The notes beneath the pieces are model-generated. The model did not search any database. It had not been told where the DNA came from and saw nothing but the letters and a program-made list of their open reading frames with translations. From positions 310,001 through 374,000 of the forward strand of contig JAPZTW010000008.1 in NCBI GenBank assembly GCA_027533105.1: DNA of 64,000 bases, read 5' to 3'. The stretch is from Sphingomonadaceae bacterium (GTDB lineage Bacteria; Pseudomonadota; Alphaproteobacteria; Sphingomonadales; Sphingomonadaceae). This document shows positions 20,095 through 28,093 of the stretch, piece after piece. Each line of letters starts with the position of its first letter. The first letter of the stretch is position 1. The translations under genes and the position numbers were made by a program.

Positions 20095-21228
20095 TCAGCG
20101 CCCGTTCGGTTCGTCATCACGCGCCGCCCGGCCCCACAACCCGGTCAGCGGGGCATAGAGTTCGGTAAAGGCCGCCATGGCCAGGACGAATGCCAGCAAC
20201 GCCACCGCCCAGGTGTTGAACTTGCGCTCGGAATCGACGTGGGGCGGATCAACGATCGCAACCTGCAGACGATCCTGCGCGACCATTTCCTGGACCGCCA
20301 CTTCCTCGCCAGAGCGGGCATAAACGTCGTAGACCGCCTGCGCGAACAGATAGTCGCGGTAGAGCCGCGCATACTGCAGCGAGATGCCGGTGAGTTCCCC
20401 CACGGATGGTCCTGCCGCCGAGATCGTTGGGGCGGCAGTCCGCGCCAATTGCTCACGCAGGGAAGCCACCTGGCGCTGCACCGCCAGCAGGCGCGGGTTT
20501 TCAGGTCCTGCGGTTTCCCGAAGCGTGGCAAGCTCGACCTGCTTGACCTGCAGCTGGGCTTCCAGATTGGTCCGCAAGGTCAGCTGCACGCCCAGCTGGG
20601 CCTGCGGATCGGGCAACTGATTCTTCCGCCGGAAGGTATCGAGCGCCGCCTGGGCGCCTGTCAGCTTGGCCTGGGCAGTCTCCATCCGCTCGGTCACGAT
20701 CCGGCGCTTGCGGGCCACCTGATCCCGGCCATAGCCGCTAAGCCGCTCGCTGATGGCGGCGACATAGGCATTGGTTACCGCCAGCGCGAAAGCCGGATCG
20801 TGGCCCCTGGTTTCGATTTCGAGGATGCCCCCCAGCAAGGTGTGAACATCAACCTTGCGACCGAGTTCGAGCCGGGCAGCACGCGCATCGGCGTGACGCT
20901 TGCCCGGGCCGGCCAGGTCCAGCTTGCGGACCACATCGTTGGCAACGGCCTCGCTCCGGGCCAGTTGGAGCGCGACCTCGATCGCGCCGCGGTCACCGAA
21001 CAGGGCGGCGAGATTCTGTGCCTGACCACCACCCAATGCACCGACCACACTGGCCAGCGAGCTGGCGCCGGCATCGCCCGGAACGATCTTGGCGCGGGCC
21101 AGATAGGGACGGGGCAGGACGCAGAGGATCGCCAGAACGAGCGCAACGACCGCATAGACCGCGAGCCGTACGCGCGATTCCCGCAAGGCCATCAGCCAGC
21201 CCGCCATCCTGGTCAGCGCACCGGTCAT
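20095..21228 (-). CDS. Polysaccharide chain-length / export inner membrane protein (Wzz/KpsE type)
   Basis: A 377-residue protein with a membrane span near residues 22-40 and another near 343-362. Between them lies a periplasmic region with long helices, probably coiled coil (about 165-265). That is the Wzz/PCP topology. The C-terminal end is short, without the tyrosine kinase domain of Wzc. It overlaps the Wza-like gene by 4 bases and should bridge the inner membrane to that outer-membrane channel, setting polymer length or export. Confidence 0.82.
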   Translation of the reverse strand: MTGALTRMAGWLMALRESRVRLAVYAVVALVLAILCVLPRPYLARAKIVPGDAGASSLASVVGALGGGQAQNLAALFGDRGAIEVALQLARSEAVANDVVRKLDLAGPGKRHADARAARLELGRKVDVHTLLGGILEIETRGHDPAFALAVTNAYVAAISERLSGYGRDQVARKRRIVTERMETAQAKLTGAQAALDTFRRKNQLPDPQAQLGVQLTLRTNLEAQLQVKQVELATLRETAGPENPRLLAVQRQVASLREQLARTAAPTISAAGPSVGELTGISLQYARLYRDYLFAQAVYDVYARSGEEVAVQEMVAQDRLQVAIVDPPHVDSERKFNTWAVALLAFVLAMAAFTELYAPLTGLWGRAARDDEPNGR

Positions 21229-23189
21229 TTCGAAGCCGAGATCACGGCTGCGGTGGTCAGTGCGCCCTGCAGGCCCAAGCCAACCAGGTCGCGCAGCCGT
21301 GCCCAGAACGCGCCCCGCTCGGAATCGACCGGTACGAAGACCAGGTCGCCCGGCAATGCCGGCTTACCGGCCACCGCGCGGCCGCCTTCGATCGTGCCGT
21401 TGGCACGGACGACAAAGATATGCCGCTTGTCGGCGATCTTCGAGAAACCGCCTGCCCGCTTCAGGTAGTCGCGGATGGTGAGACCCGGGGCATACCGGAA
21501 ATTGGCCGAACTGTTGACCATTCCGTAAACCCCGACCGCGAGCGAGCGCGGGGGAACGAAGAGCTCATCGTTGTTCTCCACCACAAATGACCCGGGAATG
21601 GCGCGCGAATCCGGCGCAACCTCGAGCACGACCCGGCCATCGATCCGGCGCGACCGCAGTTGTTCAACCAGGGCATCGACAGCCGCTACCCTGCTGGTCA
21701 GGTCGGCCTGCTGTTCCGGCGAGGCAGAAACCAACGGGCTGGCGGTCAGCGCGATGCGGGTTTCGTTGATGGCCCGCTCGAAATTGAGCTTCTGCTCTCG
21801 CCGCAATCGATCGCGCACGAAGACCGCCCCGTAGGAGTAGGCCTCTGGGGTCAAGCCGCCCGCAAGCGCGACCACTTCGTCCAGGGTGGTTCCCGGCTTG
21901 ACAAAATAGCGTCCGGGCCGCGCGACTTCGCCGCTGATCGTAACCAGCGACTGCAGGCGCTGCGATGGTTGTGACATGCCGACCGCCGAGATGACGCGCA
22001 GGACAGCGCCGCGTTCCGCATTGCGGGCCAGGGCTGCTTCAGGAGCGAGTTCCTGCCAGCCATTGTCGGCCTTGGGATCGAACACATGCAGGCGGCTCAG
22101 GTCGGCGACCGTATTGGCCCCGCCCGCATAGAGCAGCACATCGTTCAGGGTGTCGCCGTTCCTGGCCTCATAGATGGCCTCACGGTTGACGCTGCCAATC
22201 GCGGCAACCTGCGCCCCGCTTGGCGCGATCGTGATGACATCGCCGTTCTCAAGCACGATGTCGTTGCGCTTGTCCCCCTTCAGCAGAAAATCGTAGAGGT
22301 CGAAATCGCTGACCAGCCGTCCACCGCGGCGCACCTGGATCGAGCGGAAGCTTCCCCCCGCGGCCGGCCCGCCAGCCGCCAGCACCGCATTGACCAGGGT
22401 GGACAGGCTGGAAATGGTGTAGGAGCCCGGCGCAGCAGCGAACCCGGTGACATAGACCGTTATGCCATGCAGCTCGCCGATCGAAACCGAGACGCGGAAA
22501 TCCCGGTACTGCCGCGCCACCTGGGCAGCAATCGCACCCTGAAGGTCGCGGAACGGCACGCCGGCGACCCGGATCGCGCCCACTTTCGGGATGAAGATCC
22601 GCCCATCCTGATCGACGGTCAGCCGCAGATTGCTGGCCTGGACACTACCGGTCAGCCCGACGACCAGTTCATCCCCCGGGTTGATCCGGTAATCGGGCGG
22701 AATGGCAATCGTCGGCGGGGCGGTGAAATCGCGCGCGGCCGGGACAAGCAGCTCCGCTCCGAACCGCCTGACCTCGTAACCGACCAGGTTCGAAACAAAC
22801 GTCTCGTACTCGCTGGGCTTAGCCGGCCGGACGCGACTCGCGGTTCGCAGCCCAAGCTCGGCGCGAGACTGTTCCGCTACGCGATCATGGCCTGGGGTGG
22901 TGCCGGTCTGCGACACCTCGCCCACGATCTCGTCAGGTTGATAGGTCGTCGGATCGGAAACAATCCTGCTCTGGTCCAGCGCCGAAGTCTCCGAATCGGT
23001 CCGACGGGTCATCGAAATATCGGACCGGCCGGTCCTGCTGACGCCAGCCCGACCGCTCTGCTCGACTTCATAGGTTTCGGTCGTGCTCCGAACCTGGGCG
23101 CGCGCCGGAATCGAAGCGGCCAGCACCCCCATTCCCGCCAGTGCCGAGAGCAAAGCCAGGGGCCAACCAGCCCCGATAGGCAAATTCAT
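21225..23189 (-). CDS. Polysaccharide biosynthesis/export outer membrane protein (Wza-like, several SLBB domains)
   Basis: A 654-residue protein started at ATG 23189, which gives a signal peptide ending about ARAQV. A low-complexity Ser/Thr/Arg-rich stretch follows to about residue 110. Then comes the export-protein domain (IPPDYRINPGDEL) and several SLBB beta-grasp repeats (VYVTGFAAAPGSY, ISGEVARPGRYFV, VYGMVNSSANFRY). Unlike E. coli Wza there is no lipobox Cys, so it is not an obvious lipoprotein. It would form the outer-membrane exit channel. It is the first gene of the tight minus-strand operon. Confidence 0.86.
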   Translation of the reverse strand: MNLPIGAGWPLALLSALAGMGVLAASIPARAQVRSTTETYEVEQSGRAGVSRTGRSDISMTRRTDSETSALDQSRIVSDPTTYQPDEIVGEVSQTGTTPGHDRVAEQSRAELGLRTASRVRPAKPSEYETFVSNLVGYEVRRFGAELLVPAARDFTAPPTIAIPPDYRINPGDELVVGLTGSVQASNLRLTVDQDGRIFIPKVGAIRVAGVPFRDLQGAIAAQVARQYRDFRVSVSIGELHGITVYVTGFAAAPGSYTISSLSTLVNAVLAAGGPAAGGSFRSIQVRRGGRLVSDFDLYDFLLKGDKRNDIVLENGDVITIAPSGAQVAAIGSVNREAIYEARNGDTLNDVLLYAGGANTVADLSRLHVFDPKADNGWQELAPEAALARNAERGAVLRVISAVGMSQPSQRLQSLVTISGEVARPGRYFVKPGTTLDEVVALAGGLTPEAYSYGAVFVRDRLRREQKLNFERAINETRIALTASPLVSASPEQQADLTSRVAAVDALVEQLRSRRIDGRVVLEVAPDSRAIPGSFVVENNDELFVPPRSLAVGVYGMVNSSANFRYAPGLTIRDYLKRAGGFSKIADKRHIFVVRANGTIEGGRAVAGKPALPGDLVFVPVDSERGAFWARLRDLVGLGLQGALTTAAVISASK

Positions 23190-23265
23190 GGTTCCACCAC
23201 CCCAAAAAGAGCCGCCGGCACCGTCCGTGGCGGGCACGAACGGTCTTTGGTTCCGGAGCTTCGAC

Positions 23266-23289
23266 GCCCCGGGCACTGTTGCCCGGGGC
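23266..23289 (-). terminator. Strong hairpin between the HpcH aldolase gene and the wza-like gene
   Basis: GCCCCGGGCA (23266-23275), loop CTGT, TGCCCGGGGC (23280-23289): a perfect 10-bp stem. It begins 33 bases after the aldolase stop codon on the minus strand. No T-run follows (the next bases read GTCGAAGC), so it may be a weak terminator, an attenuator or a 3'-end stabiliser that lowers expression of the export operon relative to the aldolase. Confidence 0.45.
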
Positions 23290-23321
23290 ACGCGTTCATT
23301 GCCGCTCCAAGGTCATCGCCA

Positions 23322-24119
23322 TCAGGCCGCTGCCGAACGAACGGCCGCCTGCCGCTTTTCCATCATGTCGATCCGCTTGGCATCTTCCACGGCGATCGCC
23401 GCGTAGTAGTCACGCTTGTTCTTGAGCCAGGCGGTTTCGAAATCGACGGCGTTGAGGATCCCTTCCTCGATGTTCGCACGTTCGATTGCGGAGCCGTCGA
23501 AGATCACCTTGCGGGTTTCGAAGCGATCAAGCCGGACCCGGCGGAATTCGCGCAATGCGGGGATCGCCGCGAGCGAGACCGATCCGCCAACGACGAGTTC
23601 GAGATCATTGTCCCGACAGGCATGCGCCGCCTTGAGCACCGCCGCCGAGATCGACGGATCGTTCACCGCCTCGCGCGGCATGGCGCGCGAGAGCGTGAAG
23701 TCCACCCGCCCGAAGACAACGCCATCGACATTGCCGCGGGCGGCAGCGACCATTGCGTCAAGGTTCTCGAAGGTCGACTGGGTTTCAAGGTTGAACAGGA
23801 ACTTCACGCCTTCCGGGTTGTCACCGTGCGTCTTGTCCTTCGCTTCGACATATTTCTTCAGCGCGTAAGGCGTTTCCACCATCGGCGCGATGATATGGTT
23901 TACGCCATAGAGTCTGGAGGCGAGCAGATCGGATACGGCTTCACAGCCGCCGATCTTCAGCGCGACCTGGAGATTGGCGTAATGCGCAAGATGCAGCAGC
24001 CGCAAGAATTCGTCCGGGCGCGTTCCTTCGGCTTCGAATTCTGCCTTCACGGCCACCACCCCGTACTCGTCCCGCCCCTTGAGCAGCATGTCGAGCATTT
24101 GGCGTTCAGCGAGGTTCAC
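23322..24119 (-). CDS. HpcH/HpaI family aldolase (citrate-lyase beta-like)
   Basis: A 265-residue protein started at GTG 24119, preceded by AAAGGA with good spacing; the frame is open further upstream but without homology. It has the TIM-barrel pattern of HpcH/HpaI class II aldolases: VAVKAEFEAEGTR early, IIAPMVET in the middle with the active-site acid, FNLETQSTFENL, then VDGVVFGRVDF with metal-binding acid. Such enzymes join or split pyruvate (or acetyl) units and aldehydes. Its position upstream of the export operon and near CDP-sugar enzymes suggests a role in a chain-extended sugar or an acidic substituent, which is inference. Confidence 0.83.
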   Translation of the reverse strand: MNLAERQMLDMLLKGRDEYGVVAVKAEFEAEGTRPDEFLRLLHLAHYANLQVALKIGGCEAVSDLLASRLYGVNHIIAPMVETPYALKKYVEAKDKTHGDNPEGVKFLFNLETQSTFENLDAMVAAARGNVDGVVFGRVDFTLSRAMPREAVNDPSISAAVLKAAHACRDNDLELVVGGSVSLAAIPALREFRRVRLDRFETRKVIFDGSAIERANIEEGILNAVDFETAWLKNKRDYYAAIAVEDAKRIDMMEKRQAAVRSAAA

Positions 24120-24334
24120 GTCGGAATTCCTTTGTTTATTGTCACGAATGATCCCCCGACCAACGCTGGTAGCCAAAATCGCACGGCCGTTGACACCTTG
24201 ACGATGTACCGGGACATCAAGGCCGTCCCTGGAGGACAAGGGTTTCACCTGGATTCCGACGAGATGAACCGCCATCGACCGGGGCTGGAATCGCGCTGTC
24301 GACGCTGGGCCAAACTGGGACTAGATAGGCGGCG
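24120..24334. other. Divergent control region of the aldolase gene and nadE
   Basis: These 215 bases lie between two divergent genes and hold no convincing ORF. An imperfect hairpin spans 24197-24223 (GATGT ... ACATC with flanking CCTT ... AAGG). A TTGACA-like hexamer is present at 24190-24195, but no clear -10 follows at the usual distance. The aldolase ribosome site AAAGGA is at 24128-24133. Confidence 0.4.
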
Positions 24335-26416
24335 ATGAACGCGCCGCTGCCTTTCCAGTCGATCCACCGCCACGGCCTGGTCCGGGTGGCCGCGGCCACG
24401 CCCGCTGTGGCCATTGCCGATCCGGCCAGCAATGCCCGCCACGTGCTGGATCTCGCCGCCGAAGCCGAGCGGCAGGGGGTGGACCTGGTGGTCTTTCCCG
24501 AACTGTGCCTGACGGCCTATGCGATCGACGATCTGCACAGCCAGCAGGCGCTGCTCGATGCCGCCCGCGCGGCGCTGGCCAGCGTGGTCGCGGCGAGCGA
24601 GCGGCTGCGCGCCGTGCTGGTGGTTGGCCTGCCGCTGGCCCGCAACGGGCGGCTTTACAACTGCGCCGTCGCGATCACCCAGGGCCGGGTGCTGGGCGTG
24701 GTGCCCAAGACTTTCCTGCCCAATTACCGCGAGTATTACGAAAAGCGCTGGTTCGCCTCGGGCCAGGATATCGTGGCTGAAACGATCGAGCTGGGCGGGA
24801 TGGAAGTGCCCTTCGGCACCGACCTGGTGTTCCGCGCGGCCAACCTGCCCGATTTCACCTTCCACCTCGAGATCTGCGAGGACATGTGGGTGCCGCAGCC
24901 GCCCTCGATCCGGGGTGCGCTGGCTGGGGCGACGGTGCTGTGCAACCTCTCCGCCTCGAACATCACCGTGGGCAAGGCGGACGAGCGGGCGATGCTCTGC
25001 GCGGCGCATTCCCAGCGCTGCATTGCCGCCTATGTCTATGCCGCCGCCGGAGCGGGCGAAAGCACGACCGACCTCGCCTGGGACGGCCAGGGCGCGGTGT
25101 TCGAACTGGGTGAGGAGCTGGCCAGCTCCGAACGCTTCAGCCGCGTGCCCCAGCTGGCCGTGGCCGATGTCGACGTGCAGCGCCTGCGGCTGGAGCGGAT
25201 GCGCAACGGCTCGTTCAACGACAGCGCGATTGCTACCGGGCATCCGGAGCGCGATTTCCGCCGGATCGACTTCACCCTGCCGCTGCACGAACGCGACGTG
25301 GGACTGAAGCGCGCCTTGCGCCGCTTTCCCTATGTCCCGCACCGGGCCGAGCGGCTGGTGCAGGACTGCTATGAGGCCTTCAACATCCAGGTCGATGGCC
25401 TGACCCGGCGGATCGAGGCGACCCGCGCCAAGTGCCTGGTGATCGGCATTTCGGGCGGACTCGATTCGACCCACGCGCTGATCGTCGCAGCCAAGGCCTG
25501 TGACCGGCTGGGCCTGCCGCGCAGCGCGATCCGGGGCTATACCATGCCCGGCTTTGCCACCAGCGAAGGCACGAAAGCCAATGCCTGGGAGCTGATGCGG
25601 GCGCTGGGCATCACGGCCGAAGAGATCGACATCCGCCCAGCCGCCGAGCAGCTGCTGAAGGACATGGGCCACCCCTATGCGCGGGGCGAGAAGGTCTATG
25701 ACGTGACCTTCGAGAACGTGCAGGCCGGGCTGCGCACCGATTACCTGTTCCGCCTCGCCAATCACCACGGTGGCTTCGTGGTCGGCACCGGGGACCTGTC
25801 CGAGCTGGCGCTGGGCTGGTGCACTTATGGCGTCGGCGATCACATGAGCCACTACGCCGTCAACTGCGGCGTGCCCAAGACGCTGATCCAGTACCTGATC
25901 CGCTGGAGCGTGGAGAGCGAGCAGTTCGACGCGGCGACCGATGCCGTGCTGACCCGGATCGTCGAACAGGAAATCTCGCCCGAGCTGGTCCCCGCCGATG
26001 GCGGCGCGATCCAGAGCACCGAGGCGGCGGTTGGGCCTTATGCGCTCAACGACTTCTTCCTCTACTACACCCTGCGCCAGGCCCTGCCCCCAGCCAAGAT
26101 CGCGTTCCTCGCCTGGCATGCCTGGGGCCAAGGGGGCAACAAGGGCGGTGGCGGCAAGGATGCGGCGGGCGGGCGCTGGCCGGCCGGTTTCCCGGAAGCG
26201 CGCAAGGAGGACTATCCGCTGGCTGAAATCCGCCGCTGGCTGGAAAACTTCCTGCGCCGGTTCTTTGGCACCAGCCAGTTCAAGCGCAGCGCGATTCCCA
26301 ATGGGCCGAAGGTCTCATCGGGCGGCAGCCTCTCGCCCCGCGGTGACTGGCGCGCGCCCAGCGATGGCCTGGCCGAAGCCTGGTTGGCCGAACTGGCGCA
26401 AGTGCCACGCAAGTAG
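24335..26416 (+). CDS. nadE: Glutamine-dependent NAD+ synthetase
   Basis: Last step of NAD synthesis: amidation of deamido-NAD using ammonia released from glutamine. The 693-residue protein has an N-terminal nitrilase-type glutaminase domain with the triad E56, K125 and C181. The C-terminal synthetase domain has the ATP-pyrophosphatase loop SGGLDS at about 373-378. Both halves are complete, as in the long bacterial and actinobacterial enzymes of about 680 residues. It converges on the small exported-protein gene at 26419, only two bases apart. Confidence 0.95.
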   Translation: MNAPLPFQSIHRHGLVRVAAATPAVAIADPASNARHVLDLAAEAERQGVDLVVFPELCLTAYAIDDLHSQQALLDAARAALASVVAASERLRAVLVVGLPLARNGRLYNCAVAITQGRVLGVVPKTFLPNYREYYEKRWFASGQDIVAETIELGGMEVPFGTDLVFRAANLPDFTFHLEICEDMWVPQPPSIRGALAGATVLCNLSASNITVGKADERAMLCAAHSQRCIAAYVYAAAGAGESTTDLAWDGQGAVFELGEELASSERFSRVPQLAVADVDVQRLRLERMRNGSFNDSAIATGHPERDFRRIDFTLPLHERDVGLKRALRRFPYVPHRAERLVQDCYEAFNIQVDGLTRRIEATRAKCLVIGISGGLDSTHALIVAAKACDRLGLPRSAIRGYTMPGFATSEGTKANAWELMRALGITAEEIDIRPAAEQLLKDMGHPYARGEKVYDVTFENVQAGLRTDYLFRLANHHGGFVVGTGDLSELALGWCTYGVGDHMSHYAVNCGVPKTLIQYLIRWSVESEQFDAATDAVLTRIVEQEISPELVPADGGAIQSTEAAVGPYALNDFFLYYTLRQALPPAKIAFLAWHAWGQGGNKGGGGKDAAGGRWPAGFPEARKEDYPLAEIRRWLENFLRRFFGTSQFKRSAIPNGPKVSSGGSLSPRGDWRAPSDGLAEAWLAELAQVPRK

Positions 26417-26418
26417 GG

Positions 26419-26988
26419 TCAGTTGCCGCCTTTGGGCTTTTTCGCGGCGTCCGGTTTGCTGGCGGCGGCGTCATCGGCCTGGCCGGCGGCTTCCTGCGCC
26501 TTGCGCCGTTCCTCGTACTGGCGCTCAAGCGCTTCGACGTCGGTCTGGGTCTTGGCCGCCTCGGCATCGATCGTCGACAACCGCTTGGCCCGTTCCGCCG
26601 CGATCAGCTCGGCAAAGCGCAGGCCTTCATCGGCCTGCTTCTCGGCATAGGCGGAGTCGATCAGTCGGCCCGAGCAACCCGTCCACCCGCCGGCACCGAC
26701 CGGCGAGCAGCTCATCGTGCCGGTCTTGCTGACGCGTTCATAGGCCAGCACCTTGTTGTTCCAGGCCTCGTTCTGGGGCGAGCTGGACTGGCGCAGGATC
26801 GACGGGATGCGGAACCGCTCGGCCTCTTCCTTGCGGGCGCAGACGGTGATCGTGTCGCCTTCGGACACGGGGCACTCGTCATCGCCATAGACGATCAGCT
26901 GGTTCACCTTGGGCTCGGCCGCGTCCTGGGCCAGGGCCGGAACGTTAGGGACCAGCAACAGGGCGGCAAGTATGCTCAGACGGCGCAT
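26419..26988 (-). CDS. Exported protein of unknown function
   Basis: A 189-residue protein from ATG 26988, with a GGAG nine bases upstream. A signal peptide (MRRLSILAALLLVPNVPALAQ, cut after AQ) is followed by a compact region with four Cys (one in DDECP, one in TVCAR, one each in SCSP and GCSG), probably two disulfides. A helical, charged tail rich in Ala/Glu/Lys and ending KKPKGGN could be a coiled coil. I do not recognise the family; the pattern is common among sphingomonad secreted proteins (my recollection, not checked). Confidence 0.7.
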   Translation of the reverse strand: MRRLSILAALLLVPNVPALAQDAAEPKVNQLIVYGDDECPVSEGDTITVCARKEEAERFRIPSILRQSSSPQNEAWNNKVLAYERVSKTGTMSCSPVGAGGWTGCSGRLIDSAYAEKQADEGLRFAELIAAERAKRLSTIDAEAAKTQTDVEALERQYEERRKAQEAAGQADDAAASKPDAAKKPKGGN

Positions 26989-27115
26989 TGAGTGCATCTC
27001 CTGTGCCGCTTGCGCGGCGCTTGTGTGCCCTTCATAGGCATGTTGAGCGCTGAATGACAGCTGAAGCGGGGGCTGTCCTTGCGCCCCGTCAAATATGGCC
27101 GTCCAATCAGGGCGG

Positions 27116-27631
27116 TCAGACCCGCTCGGCCACCCGGATCGCCAGCCGGCAGCCCAGCCGGATCGCCCCCGACAGCAGCGGATAGGCCGGTGCCTGTTCC
27201 GCCCCGGCGGCCAGCGCCGCTTCCTTGTGGGCGCGCTCGTCATCGCGGAATTCGCGGATCATCCCGGCCAGCTCCGGATCGGAATCGCCAAGTTCTTCAA
27301 GCTGTTGCGTATAGTGCCGGTCAATCTCGGTCTCGATCGCGGCAGTACAGGCCATCGCCGCCTTCGGCCCGATCAGCGCGGTCGCCGCCCCCAGGGCATA
27401 GCCGGCCGCGCCCCACAGCGGCTGCAGCGCCGTTGGCCGCACTCCACGCTGGGCCAGCAGGGCATCAAACTTCCGGCGGTGCTCGGCCTCCTGCTCGGCC
27501 ATATGCGCGATTTCCCCGGCATGCGGCGCCCGGTCGCCCATCACCGCCATCTGCCCGGCATAGATGCAGGTCGCGCCATATTCGCCCGCCTGGTCAACCC
27601 GCAGCATCCGGGCGGTATCGGCCTTGGTCAC
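27116..27631 (-). CDS. coq7: 5-demethoxyubiquinol hydroxylase (Coq7 family)
   Basis: Di-iron monooxygenase that adds the last hydroxyl in ubiquinone synthesis. The 171-residue protein has the two helical repeats with iron ligands: E17 in QAGEYGA, EAEH in the first repeat, then an E in IETEID and ERAH in the second. Length is normal. Its ATG overlaps the dsbB stop (ATGA at 27628-27631), and it is the last gene of the long minus-strand run. Confidence 0.93.
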   Translation of the reverse strand: MTKADTARMLRVDQAGEYGATCIYAGQMAVMGDRAPHAGEIAHMAEQEAEHRRKFDALLAQRGVRPTALQPLWGAAGYALGAATALIGPKAAMACTAAIETEIDRHYTQQLEELGDSDPELAGMIREFRDDERAHKEAALAAGAEQAPAYPLLSGAIRLGCRLAIRVAERV

Positions 27632-28089
27632 TTCGCACCTCCTTCGCGCCGCAGCAGGCCGAAAATCGCCAGTGCCGCAGCGGTTGAAACCAAGAAATTG
27701 TAGCCCGCGAGCGAGATTCCGAACAGGGTCCAGGGAGCCACGTCGCAGCGCACGATCGGCGCGTTGAGGATCGCCTCAAGCGGATCGCCGCCGGCCTGCG
27801 CCACGGTCGCGCAGCCGGTGATCCCTTCCCACCAGCCATATTCGACCCCGGCATGGAAGGCCCCGATCAGGCCCGAGGCCAGGATCGCCAGCGCGGCCAG
27901 GGCGGTCCAGACCTTCTGCCCCGGCCGCGCCAGTCCGATCGCGGCCAGCGCCAGGGCAACGAAGTGCGGATAGCGCTGCCACCAGCACATTTCACAAGGG
28001 TAGAGCCCGAAGCCGTACTGCGAGACATAGGCCCCGCCGAGCAGGGCCAGCGGAGTGGCCAGGGCCAGCAAATTCGCCGTGCGGTTCAT
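27628..28089 (-). CDS. dsbB: Disulfide bond formation protein DsbB
   Basis: Inner membrane quinone reductase that reoxidises DsbA. The 153-residue protein has four hydrophobic segments and both essential Cys pairs: C32-E-M-C35 in the first periplasmic loop and C93 with C115 in the second. It begins four bases after the stop of ctpA. Location beside coq7 is apt, since DsbB passes electrons to ubiquinone. Confidence 0.92.
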   Translation of the reverse strand: MNRTANLLALATPLALLGGAYVSQYGFGLYPCEMCWWQRYPHFVALALAAIGLARPGQKVWTALAALAILASGLIGAFHAGVEYGWWEGITGCATVAQAGGDPLEAILNAPIVRCDVAPWTLFGISLAGYNFLVSTAAALAIFGLLRREGGAK

Positions 28090-28093
28090 CGCC

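Noticed and set aside
20044..21468. Open frame of 474 codons on the plus strand
   Set aside because: Antisense to the Wzz-like gene and the end of the Wza-like gene, which have better support from topology and domain blocks.
22086..24338. Open frame of 750 codons on the plus strand
   Set aside because: Antisense to the wza-like gene and the aldolase gene; no recognisable domain or ribosome site.
24245..26131. Open frame of 628 codons on the minus strand
   Set aside because: Antisense to nadE, which has a full catalytic set; a shadow of GC-rich codon use.
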